Part shown: piece by piece, positions 1-5,597 of the stretch
How the letters are laid out: the number at the start of each line of letters is the position of its first letter
Position numbering within the stretch: the stretch's first letter is position 1
DNA from: an uncultured Acidimicrobiaceae bacterium
Lineage (GTDB): Bacteria > Actinomycetota > Acidimicrobiia > Acidimicrobiales > Ilumatobacteraceae
DNA length: 10,826 bases
NCBI GenBank assembly: GCA_903919215.1
Contig: CAIXHI010000453.1
Location: 1 to 10,826, forward strand
Direction: 5' to 3'
Position numbers and translations under genes: made by a program
The notes under the pieces: model-generated
The model's database searches: none
What the model was told of the DNA's origin: nothing
The model's input: only the letters and a program-made list of their open reading frames with translations

Positions 1-2
1 CG

Positions 3-524
3 CTCGGAATCGCCGAGCCATCCGGTCCCGGCGTGGTCGATTGGCTGGCGTCACCGACCGCAGATGCAGCAGCGCTGTGGCGGTTGGCGACACCCGCCAC
101 CGACACACTGCAACTCCTCCCGCGCGGGCAGCAGACCGCTTCGGCCGGGCTGCGTTGGGCCGAACTCGCGGCGGTGCTCGGCGAGTACGACGGCACGGTG
201 GTGATCGACGCCGGCACCGGCACACCGCCTGCCACGCTGTTCGAGGCTGCCACCCACCGCCTGCTCGTCACCCGCCCGTGCTATCTGGCGCTCCGTCGAG
301 CGGTTGGCTGTGGGGTGCAACCGACGGGTGTTGTGCTGGTGACCGAACCGGGGAGGGCCCTCGGTGCACGCGACGTCGAGCGCGCGCTCGGTGCCCCCGT
401 GCTCGCCGAATTGCCCTACGACCCGGCTGTGGCACGAGCCGTCGATGCCGGGTTGCTCGCCACCCGACTGCCGCGGTCGCTCGCACATCAGATCGGCCAG
501 CAGGTGCTCCGAGACGCGGCATGA
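3..524 (+). CDS. ParA/MinD-like ATPase of a Tad pilus locus (Ssd/TadZ/CpaE type), 5'-truncated
   Basis: The reading frame is open from the window edge, so the N-terminus, including any Walker A loop, is missing; 173 residues are visible. The visible part fits the back half of a ParA/MinD fold: a hydrophobic strand ending in VVIDAGTG (the switch II/Walker B position), then LLVTRPCYLALRRA (the strand and helix where MinD-like proteins release from their partner), then GVVLVTEPGRALGARDVERALG and the PVLAELPYDPAVARAVDAGLL segment typical of the last strand. In known families, TadZ/CpaE proteins localise the pilus machine at the membrane, and the actinobacterial version is often called septum-site-determining protein Ssd. 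The stop overlaps the tadA start as ATGA, implying translational coupling. A GTG at 33 is in frame but would cut into the fold, so I read the gene as truncated by the window. Whether it binds ATP cannot be judged without the N-terminus. Confidence 0.72.
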   Translation, partial: LGIAEPSGPGVVDWLASPTADAAALWRLATPATDTLQLLPRGQQTASAGLRWAELAAVLGEYDGTVVIDAGTGTPPATLFEAATHRLLVTRPCYLALRRAVGCGVQPTGVVLVTEPGRALGARDVERALGAPVLAELPYDPAVARAVDAGLLATRLPRSLAHQIGQQVLRDAA

Positions 525-1522
525 ACCGGGTGCCCGATCTTGCCGCCGACCTTGTCGCCGAACAGGCGCCGCTCGGTGGGCTCGAGCGGTGGTTGCACGA
601 TCCGGCAGTCACCGAGGTCATGGTCAACGCCGGAACACAGATCTGGGTCGAACGCTCCGGCCAGTTGACCCAGGTGGGTGCCATCCGACCTGGCACGTTG
701 ATGACGGCGATCGAGCACGTACTGGCACCGCTGGGCCGGCGCCTCGACCGCACACAGCCGATGGTCGACGCACGGTTGGCCGACGGCTCGCGAGTGTGTG
801 CGGTGCTACCGCCCGTCGCCGTCGACGGGCCATGTCTGGCCATCCGCCGCTTCGCCGCGCAGCAGTTCGCACTCCAGGCCTTCGCCACCTCGCAGGTGGT
901 CGAGTTGCTGCGCGAGTTGGTGAGCGCGCGTTGCAACCTCGTCGTCAGCGGTGCCACGTCCTCGGGCAAGACCACACTGCTCAACTCGCTCGCCGGCGAG
1001 GTCCAACGCGACGAGCGCATCGTCACCCTCGAGGATGTCGCCGAGATGCGTCTCGCTCACACCCACGTCGTGCGTTTGGAGACGCGCGACGCCACACCGG
1101 ACGGCGTCGGCGAGGTGACACTGGGACACTTGCTGCGCACCGCCTTGCGACTGCGTCCCGACCGGTTGGTGGTGGGTGAGGTCCGCGGCAGCGAGGCCGT
1201 GCACCTGCTGCACGCGTTGAACACAGGGCACGACGGTTCCTTGACCACGGTGCACGCCAACAGCGCCCTCGACGCGCTGCACCGTCTCGCCGCGTTGGTG
1301 GTGCAAGAAGTGGGCAACTGGCCGCTCAGCGCTGTGCGTCACCATGTCGCCTCGGCCGTCGATGTCGTAGTGCACCTCGCACGCGACGGCACGGGTGCGC
1401 GTCGGGTGGTCGCAATCGCCGAGGTCACGCGGCCCGACGAAGGAGATTCGGGAGCACTCACGGTCCGGCCCTTGGCGGAGGGCGACACCGTGGTCGGCGC
1501 GCTGACGAGGGGCAGACAATGA
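521..1522 (+). CDS. tadA: TadA/CpaF-family pilus assembly ATPase
   Basis: This 333-residue protein is the cytoplasmic secretion ATPase (PilT/VirB11 superfamily) that powers Flp pilus assembly. The Walker A loop GATSSGKTT is at residues 144-152 (Lys150). The ITLEDVAEM-type acidic segment follows as IVTLEDVAEMRL, and Walker B is RLVVGEVRG with Glu220 as the likely catalytic acid. The sensor-like TTVHANSA motif follows. The N-terminal domain (about residues 10-110) contains VTEVMVNAG and IWVERSGQL, the usual CpaF N-terminal signature. The frame stays open far upstream to 41, but the ATG at 521 overlaps the preceding stop (ATGA) and starts exactly where family similarity begins, so I use it. It is somewhat shorter than many CpaF proteins, mainly at the N-terminus. 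The stop overlaps the tadB start as ATGA. The wider family includes VirB11 and PilB, but the neighbours settle the Tad assignment. Confidence 0.93.
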   Translation: MNRVPDLAADLVAEQAPLGGLERWLHDPAVTEVMVNAGTQIWVERSGQLTQVGAIRPGTLMTAIEHVLAPLGRRLDRTQPMVDARLADGSRVCAVLPPVAVDGPCLAIRRFAAQQFALQAFATSQVVELLRELVSARCNLVVSGATSSGKTTLLNSLAGEVQRDERIVTLEDVAEMRLAHTHVVRLETRDATPDGVGEVTLGHLLRTALRLRPDRLVVGEVRGSEAVHLLHALNTGHDGSLTTVHANSALDALHRLAALVVQEVGNWPLSAVRHHVASAVDVVVHLARDGTGARRVVAIAEVTRPDEGDSGALTVRPLAEGDTVVGALTRGRQ

Positions 1523-2142
1523 GCCCCATCACCGTGTCGCTCGCGCCAGTCGGCGCGTTCGCTGCCGTGCTCGCGGTGGCAACGATGGTGCACGCCAGCA
1601 TCGCTGATGCCCGCAGCGTGCCAACGCAACCGGCCACGCCACGACACCAGCGGTTGCATCGTCGTCGCCCACCGCCGACGGCTGAACAATGGGCGGCGTT
1701 GCTCGACGCCGTGTCGGCAGAGGTGCGTACCGGTAGCTCCCTCACGGTCGCGCATCGACACGCGCTCACGGCACACCCGTGGTGCGACCTGCCACCCACC
1801 GGCCACGACGATGAGCACGCCGCGTTAGTACGCCACACACTGCACAGCATCCGCACACTTGGCGGTCCGGGGGCTGTCGGGCTGGACGCCGCGGCATCAC
1901 TGCTGCGCGAACGCGCCGCTCTCCGCGCCGAGGTCGCGGTGCACAGCGCCCAGGCCCGTCTCAGCGCCCGCGTCATGACCACCGTGCCTGTCGCGTTCTG
2001 CGCCTGGAGCCTGGCGAGCAGCGCCTCGTTCCGCCGCGCGTGGCTCAGCCCGATCGGTCTGGTCTGCGCAGTGTGCGGCGGGTTGTGCAACCTGTGCGGC
2101 TGGTGGTGGATGAGATACTCGATCGGGCGTGTCGAGCGATGA
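1519..2142 (+). CDS. tadB: TadB-like inner-membrane platform protein (T2SS GspF family)
   Basis: The 207-residue membrane protein has one N-terminal hydrophobic segment (about residues 8-24), a basic His/Arg/Pro-rich linker (40-53), and a helical cytoplasmic domain (about 55-150). That domain opens with WAALLDAVSAEVRTGSSLTVA, the first helix pair and turn of a GspF (T2SSF) domain. Two hydrophobic segments close the protein (about 152-168 and 178-198). In Tad systems TadB and TadC form the inner-membrane platform that couples the TadA motor to pilin polymerisation. It is short for TadB, since classical ones are near 300 residues, but short TadB/TadC pairs are usual in actinobacterial loci. Both ends overlap neighbours by four bases (ATGA). 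Assignment rests on position, topology and the T2SSF-like helix; sequence identity to characterised TadB is low by eye. Confidence 0.82.
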   Translation: MSPITVSLAPVGAFAAVLAVATMVHASIADARSVPTQPATPRHQRLHRRRPPPTAEQWAALLDAVSAEVRTGSSLTVAHRHALTAHPWCDLPPTGHDDEHAALVRHTLHSIRTLGGPGAVGLDAAASLLRERAALRAEVAVHSAQARLSARVMTTVPVAFCAWSLASSASFRRAWLSPIGLVCAVCGGLCNLCGWWWMRYSIGRVER

Positions 2143-2714
2143 GCGCCCTCCTCGGGCTCATTGCGGCATTCGCCGTCTGCGCTGCGGGGTGTGCGGCGCG
2201 GCCAGCGCGAACCCGCCCGCAGGCGGGCAAGCCATCCCCCATACGCACCTCGGCGCGGGCTACCCGTAGGGCGATCGAGCGCGACTACCCCGCCGCGATC
2301 GATCTCATCGTCCTCGCTGTCCGCGCCGGGCACCTTCCCTTGGCCGCCATCGCCGGGGCGCTCCCGCACTTCCCGGCAGCGGTGCGGCCGGCGTTTGCTC
2401 ACGTGGTGCAGCAGTGCGAGACCGGGCGGCGTTTCGCCGATGCCCTTGCGTCACTGCCCGCTGCGCTGGGTCCGATGGCATCTCCACTCGCCGACGGCCT
2501 GGCGGCCGCCGACCGCTATGGCCTGCCCCTCGCTCCCGTCCTGGAACGTCTCGCCGGCGAGGCGCACCAGCGACGGCGACGGCACGCCGATGCACTCGCC
2601 CGGCAACTGCCGGTACGTCTGGCAGTGCCGCTCGTGCTGTGCACGTTGCCATCGTTCGTGCTGCTCGCCGTGGTGCCCTTGCTGCTCGCAGCCATGTCGT
2701 CGCTCCGCCAATGA
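2139..2714 (+). CDS. tadC: TadC-like inner-membrane platform protein (T2SS GspF family)
   Basis: This 191-residue protein has an N-terminal hydrophobic segment (about 2-19), a basic Pro/Arg-rich linker, a GspF-like helical domain (about 48-150) and a long C-terminal hydrophobic stretch (about 160-187). The domain contains AIDLIVLAVRAGHLPLAAIA followed by a second helix set with CETGRRFADALASLP, the RxGxxFxxAL-type turn common in T2SSF domains. It is the expected partner of TadB in the pilus platform. The frame is open from 2040, but the ATG at 2139 overlaps the tadB stop (ATGA) and begins a membrane segment, so I choose it. The 39-base gap after it is the only non-overlapping junction in the operon and leads to the pilin gene, which probably needs its own ribosome entry because pilin is made in excess. 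TadB and TadC labels follow gene order; either name could apply by sequence alone. Confidence 0.82.
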   Translation: MSALLGLIAAFAVCAAGCAARPARTRPQAGKPSPIRTSARATRRAIERDYPAAIDLIVLAVRAGHLPLAAIAGALPHFPAAVRPAFAHVVQQCETGRRFADALASLPAALGPMASPLADGLAAADRYGLPLAPVLERLAGEAHQRRRRHADALARQLPVRLAVPLVLCTLPSFVLLAVVPLLLAAMSSLRQ

Positions 2715-2753
2715 GCGACCAACGTTGCCGACCCACACGAACTCGGAGACCCC

Positions 2754-2975
2754 ATGTCGCATCTCATCCTCCGCTGGTACCTGCAGATCACGCTCGCCCT
2801 CGGGCACGCTGCCGACGACGACTCCGGTCAGGCCACCACCGAATACGCGCTCGTCCTGCTCGGAGCCGCCCTGGTGGCGCTCCTGGTCATCGCCTGGGCC
2901 ACCACGGGCGATGGTGGCGGCAAGATCGGCCGCCTGTTCGATCGGGTGATCGATTCAGTCACCAGTCATCTGTGA
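2754..2975 (+). CDS. Flp-type pilin, short actinobacterial form (DUF4244-like)
   Basis: The product is 73 residues and is the likely major pilin. A 25-residue leader ends in DDDSG and is followed by QATTEYA, a type IV prepilin cleavage site: Gly25 at -1 and Glu30 at +5, the residue needed for pilin alignment and methylation-type processing. A single hydrophobic helix follows (about residues 31-48), then GDGGGKIGRLFDRVIDSV, a short amphipathic C-terminal helix as in DUF4244 and Flp pilins. The leader is unusually hydrophobic (LILRWYLQITLAL) for a prepilin leader, which is normally short and basic. A GGAG Shine-Dalgarno lies at about 2745-2748, five bases before the ATG. The stop overlaps the tadE GTG start (GTGA). 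No prepilin peptidase gene is in the window, so the processing enzyme must lie elsewhere. Confidence 0.86.
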   Translation: MSHLILRWYLQITLALGHAADDDSGQATTEYALVLLGAALVALLVIAWATTGDGGGKIGRLFDRVIDSVTSHL

Positions 2976-3328
2976 ACGATCGCGGACAGTCCACCGTCGA
3001 ACTTGCGCTCGCCACGCCGCTGATCTGCCTGCTCGTCTGTGGTCTGGTGCAGGTGGGAGTCATCGTCCGCAACCAGATCGCGGTGCAACTCGCCGCTCGC
3101 GAGGCCGCCCGCTCAGCGGCGATCTCCTCCGACCCGCAGACCGCGGCCGGACTCGCTGCGCGGCGGTCCACAACGCTCGCGCCGCTCGAGGTCGACGTCA
3201 GCGACGACGCGTATGTCGTCACCGCGGTCGTTCGCTATGTCGAACACACCGATGTGCCGTTGATCGGGCTGCTGCTCCCCGACATCGAGCTCACCGCCAG
3301 CGTGAGCATGGCTGCCGAACCTCCATAG
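2972..3328 (+). CDS. tadE: TadE-like minor pilin (pseudopilin)
   Basis: The 118-residue protein has the TadE signature at its extreme N-terminus: a five-residue leader MNDRG, then QSTVEL with Glu10 at +5 of the predicted cleavage site, then a hydrophobic helix to about residue 32. The helix runs into QIAVQLAAREAARSAA, the conserved TadE segment after the membrane helix. The C-terminal half (about 55-118) is a small beta-rich region with DVSDDAYVVTAVVRY. TadE proteins are minor pseudopilins needed for Flp pilus assembly and are processed by the same peptidase as the pilin. I choose the GTG at 2972 because it overlaps the pilin stop (GTGA) and places the leader correctly; the open frame further upstream to 2414 runs across tadC and the pilin and is a shadow. 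No TadF or second minor pilin follows, unlike Mycobacterium, where Rv3655c and Rv3654c come next. Confidence 0.87.
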   Translation: MNDRGQSTVELALATPLICLLVCGLVQVGVIVRNQIAVQLAAREAARSAAISSDPQTAAGLAARRSTTLAPLEVDVSDDAYVVTAVVRYVEHTDVPLIGLLLPDIELTASVSMAAEPP

Positions 3329-3349
3329 ACCGACGTGTGGCGGTACCGC

Positions 3350-3355
3350 TAGCGT
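3350..3355 (+). promoter_or_regulatory. possible -10 element for the STAS gene
   Basis: TAGCGT fits the TAnnnT -10 pattern and sits 10 bases before the ATG at 3366. Transcription would begin about 3-5 bases before the start codon, giving a nearly leaderless mRNA. This agrees with the absence of a Shine-Dalgarno in the sequence before the ATG. No convincing -35 is visible, so the gene may equally be read through from the Tad operon, whose last stop is 37 bases upstream. Confidence 0.25.
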
Positions 3356-3365
3356 TGAACAAGTC

Positions 3366-3707
3366 ATGGAGCTGATCGGTCATCTCACCTCGCTGGGCAC
3401 CTCACCCGTGCTGCACCTCGACGGTGAGATCGACCTGTCCACCATCCCGCAACTGCACGACCACCTCGCCCGGGCGATGTCGCTCCATGCGGGTCACACG
3501 CTGTTCGTCGACCTCGACGGCGTGGCAGCGCTCGACGACACTGGGCTCGGGGTGCTGCTCGGCGCTGCCGGACGGTGCCGTGAACAGCACGGCGAACTGG
3601 TGCTGGTCTGCACGGCCGAGCGGCTGGTCGCGCGGTTCAAACTCACGGGCCTCGACCGGGCCATCCAGGTGGTCGCTCGAGTGGGCTCGCCGGTCCTGAC
3701 GGACTGA
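3366..3707 (+). CDS. single-domain STAS anti-sigma factor antagonist (SpoIIAA/RsbV/BldG type)
   Basis: The 113 residues form one STAS domain: PVLHLDGEIDLSTIPQLHDHL (first strands and helix, about 14-35), a second strand TLFVDLDGVAAL, the signature LDDTGLGVLLGA (56-67) and LVLVCTAERLVARFKLTGL (about 78-96). Family members bind and inhibit anti-sigma factor kinases, freeing a sigma factor; the kinase switches them off by phosphorylating the Ser in DS(S/T)GLG. Here that Ser is Asp58, so the protein should not be phosphorylatable there and may mimic the phosphorylated state. The neighbouring Thr59 is kept. Position between tad and topA matches bldG of Streptomyces as I recall it, but no anti-sigma kinase gene follows, unlike many bldG loci. 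Family membership is secure; the sigma factor and partner are unknown. It could have its own near-leaderless promoter or be part of the Tad transcript. Confidence 0.92.
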   Translation: MELIGHLTSLGTSPVLHLDGEIDLSTIPQLHDHLARAMSLHAGHTLFVDLDGVAALDDTGLGVLLGAAGRCREQHGELVLVCTAERLVARFKLTGLDRAIQVVARVGSPVLTD

Positions 3708-3779
3708 ACCCGACCGTTCGAAGAATTGTTTCGCGAAAAGCGCGCGGCCCACAGACCCCATTGCTCTGGACGTTCAACA

Positions 3780-3798
3780 CCGCACCACACGGGTGCGG
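3780..3798 (+). promoter_or_regulatory. leader stem-loop before the LPXTG gene
   Basis: CCGCACC and GGTGCGG can form a 7-bp stem around a 5-base loop. It lies just before the AAGGAG Shine-Dalgarno (3807-3812) of the gene starting at 3819. It could stabilise the mRNA or keep the ribosome site open. The 111-base gap between the STAS stop and this gene shows no clear promoter hexamers, only an AT-richer patch (about 3718-3740) that includes the palindrome TTCGCGAA. Confidence 0.3.
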
Positions 3799-3818
3799 GG
3801 AACCACAAGGAGCACACA

Positions 3819-4451
3819 ATGAGCACGAACCTCGTTCGGAGCCTGATCGCCGGTTCGATCTCCGCGGTCGCCTCCCTCGCCATGTTCTCGGCCCCCGCCG
3901 CCCATGCGCAGCCGGTCGGCCAGTCGCAGCACATCCAGCCCGAGCTGTGCGATCAGCTCGACCCAGCCAACCTAGAGATCCGGGCAGCGCAGACCAGCCC
4001 CGACAACTGGCAGTGGCGCTTCGTGGTCAACGGCCCGACCAAGTACCTGTGCGACGGCCCGGTCACCACCGAGGTCATCGACCTCGGCACCGGCGTGGCG
4101 GCCACCCAGACGTTCACCCTGTTCGACATCATCGATGCCAACAACCTCGGTGGCGATTACATCAGCGAGTTCGCCGTGCCGTGCGATTACACCACCACCG
4201 TCTATGTCGGCGCCGCTCGTATCCAGTCGGCCCAGTACGCCGACCAGCACAAGGTCTCAGCCGAGTGCGATCAGTCGTCGGGCAGGCTTCCCGGCGACCC
4301 GCAGACCCCCGACACCACGGTGCCCGGTGGGCAACTGCCCCACACCGGCAGCGACACCACGACGCTGCTCATGGGCGGCGCCCTGCTGGTGCTCGGCGCC
4401 GGCCTCGGCCTCACGGCAATGGGGATGACCCGCCGTCGTCAGCACAGCTGA
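3819..4451 (+). CDS. secreted LPXTG cell-wall-anchored protein
   Basis: The 210-residue product has a Sec signal peptide: N-terminal Arg7, a hydrophobic core to about residue 25, and a likely signal peptidase I cut after AHA (Ala30). The C-terminus is a full sortase signal: LPHTG at 173-177, a hydrophobic segment (about 183-203) and a basic tail TRRRQHS. A Pro/Thr/Gly-rich spacer (about 155-172) precedes LPHTG, as usual for crossing the wall. The mature domain (about 31-152) contains four Cys (44, 78, 122, 150), probably two disulfides, and Trp64/Trp66; I do not recognise its fold. The predicted end state is covalent attachment to peptidoglycan by a sortase, which is not encoded in this window. 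The start at 3819 is preceded by a good AAGGAG Shine-Dalgarno at 3807-3812; the frame is open upstream from 3726 but that extension would bury the signal peptide. It is followed by a strong terminator-like inverted repeat. Confidence 0.87.
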   Translation: MSTNLVRSLIAGSISAVASLAMFSAPAAHAQPVGQSQHIQPELCDQLDPANLEIRAAQTSPDNWQWRFVVNGPTKYLCDGPVTTEVIDLGTGVAATQTFTLFDIIDANNLGGDYISEFAVPCDYTTTVYVGAARIQSAQYADQHKVSAECDQSSGRLPGDPQTPDTTVPGGQLPHTGSDTTTLLMGGALLVLGAGLGLTAMGMTRRRQHS

Positions 4452-4476
4452 CACCACACAAGTTCCCCCCGTTCGG

Positions 4477-4504
4477 TGGGCGCCCCTGGCGGAAGGGGCG
4501 CCCA
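4477..4504. terminator. bidirectional terminator-like inverted repeat between convergent genes
   Basis: TGGGCGCCCCT (4477-4487) and AGGGGCGCCCA (4494-4504) form a perfect 11-bp stem with a 6-base loop GGCGGA. It sits between the ends of the LPXTG gene (plus, stop at 4451) and rsgA (minus, stop at 4520), so it can serve both. There is no U-tract on either side, as is common for terminators in GC-rich actinobacteria. Confidence 0.72.
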
Positions 4505-4519
4505 TCGGCGCGTCCGGGA

Positions 4520-5539
4520 TCAGACCTTCTTGGGGCGGCGAGCGCCTCGCTTGTCGAATGTCTTGTCGTGGGCCTTCTGTTCGGCCTCGAGCGCTGCCTC
4601 CTCGGCAACGAGCCGCTTCATGCTGTCGAGGCGCCGAGGATCGAGAGTGCCGGCAGCGACCGCCGAGCTCACCGCGCAGTCGGGCTCGTCCTCGTGTTTG
4701 CAATCGCGGAACCGACAGTGGTCCATCAACTCGAACACGTCGGCGAAGGCCCGTTCGATACCGCGGCCACTGCTCCACAGGCTGACGGCACGCACACCGG
4801 GCGTATCGATCAGCCAACCTCCGCTGGGCAGGCGCACCAGTTCCGACGCCGTAGTGGTGTGGCGTCCGCGTTGGTCGCCCTCACGGACGTCGGCCGTCGC
4901 CTGGCGGGATGCGCCGACGAGCGAGTTCAGCAGCGTGCTCTTGCCGACCCCACTGGCCCCGAGCAGCGCGATCGTCGCGTTGTCGTTCGCGTAGTGACGC
5001 AGTTCGTCCACACCTTCTCCGCTGATACCGCTGGCAACCAGCACGTCGACACCCGGGGCGACGTCCTGCATCGCCTCCACTGTGGGCCGCGGGTCGTCCA
5101 CCAGGTCGATCTTGGTCATCACCACCACCGGACGCGCCCCGCTGTCCCAGGCCAGTACGAGTTCGCGTTCCAGACGACGCGGGTTGGGCGGCGAGGTGAG
5201 ACCGTGCAGCAGCATCACCGTGCCGACATTGGCGGCGATGGTGTGCGCCTCGGCGCGGTTCCCGACGAACGAGGCGCGGCGCACAAACGCGCTGTGACGG
5301 TGCAGCACGTGCTGCACACGTTCACCGTCCGGATCGATGCTCACGAAGTCGCCCACGGCCACGTCGGCACCGATGTTGCGTACCCGTAGCGGTCGGTCGT
5401 CGAGCGACTGCAGCACCGAACTCCATCCACGATCGAGACGGCTGACTCGGCCTGCCGTCGGACAGTCCAATGCGCGCCAGTGGGCCAATGCTTCGTCGGT
5501 CCAGCCGAGGCGGATATCACATCGTTCGTCGATTATCAC
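4520..5539 (-). CDS. rsgA: ribosome small-subunit-dependent GTPase RsgA (YjeQ/YloQ)
   Basis: RsgA is a circularly permuted GTPase that acts in late maturation of the 30S subunit. With the GTG start at 5539 it has 339 residues, close to family length. Order of parts: N-terminal OB-like region (about 30-90) with VAVGDFVSID; G4 motif TKID at 142-145; G5-like VLVASGISGEGVDEL; then G1/P-loop GASGVGKST at 194-202; the switch I region with RGRHTTT (224-230); G3 DTPG at 245-248; and the zinc site Cys275, Cys280, His282, Cys288. The C-terminus is basic (ARRPKKV). ATG codons further upstream exist at 5599 and 5683, but codons before 5539 are poor in third-position G/C and lie over the mmpL ribosome site, so I prefer GTG; the ATG at 5599 has an AAGG nine bases upstream and cannot be excluded. 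It is divergent from mmpL and convergent with the LPXTG gene. Confidence 0.93.
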   Translation of the reverse strand: MIIDERCDIRLGWTDEALAHWRALDCPTAGRVSRLDRGWSSVLQSLDDRPLRVRNIGADVAVGDFVSIDPDGERVQHVLHRHSAFVRRASFVGNRAEAHTIAANVGTVMLLHGLTSPPNPRRLERELVLAWDSGARPVVVMTKIDLVDDPRPTVEAMQDVAPGVDVLVASGISGEGVDELRHYANDNATIALLGASGVGKSTLLNSLVGASRQATADVREGDQRGRHTTTASELVRLPSGGWLIDTPGVRAVSLWSSGRGIERAFADVFELMDHCRFRDCKHEDEPDCAVSSAVAAGTLDPRRLDSMKRLVAEEAALEAEQKAHDKTFDKRGARRPKKV

Positions 5540-5562
5540 AACGGTAGCGTTGCGAAAGGACA

Positions 5563-5580
5563 GCCTTGCCCCCCCAAGGC
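5563..5580 (+). promoter_or_regulatory. stem-loop with an all-C loop in the mmpL leader (rsgA-mmpL intergenic)
   Basis: GCCTTG (5563-5568) and CAAGGC (5575-5580) pair around a loop of six C residues, six bases before the GGAGG Shine-Dalgarno (5586-5590) of mmpL. The divergent gap is only 58 bases. A TAGCGT at 5545-5550 could be the plus-strand -10 element, giving a leader of about 40 bases that would include this hairpin. On the minus strand the loop is a run of G. Function is not known; an effect on translation start or a protein-binding site are both possible. Confidence 0.35.
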
Positions 5581-5597
5581 CGCCTGGAGGATTCCCC

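Noticed and set aside
41..520. Upstream extension of the tadA reading frame by 160 residues
   Set aside because: It lies over the ParA-like gene in another frame, its residues are Arg/His/Pro-rich as in frame-shifted GC-rich DNA, and the ATGA overlap at 521 gives a better start.
2172..2195. Possible lipobox near residue 18 of TadC (AAGC)
   Set aside because: The -3 residue is Ala rather than Leu/Val/Ile and a TadC platform protein is not expected to be a lipoprotein.
1458..2402. 314-residue open frame on the minus strand opposite tadB and tadC
   Set aside because: Composition is Arg/Ala/Ser-rich without domain motifs; it mirrors well-supported membrane protein genes on the plus strand.
2414..2971. 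Long N-terminal extension of the tadE frame
   Set aside because: It overlaps tadC and the pilin, and the TadE signature needs a short leader, which the GTG at 2972 supplies.
5530..5541. Extended -10-like TGTGATAAT on the minus strand at the rsgA start
   Set aside because: Transcription from it would begin inside the rsgA coding sequence with no in-frame start codon soon after, so it is probably chance.
5337..5597. N-terminal extension of the MmpL frame by 87 residues
   Set aside because: It overlaps the rsgA coding region and lacks the character of MmpL N-termini; the ATG at 5598 has a good GGAGG site.
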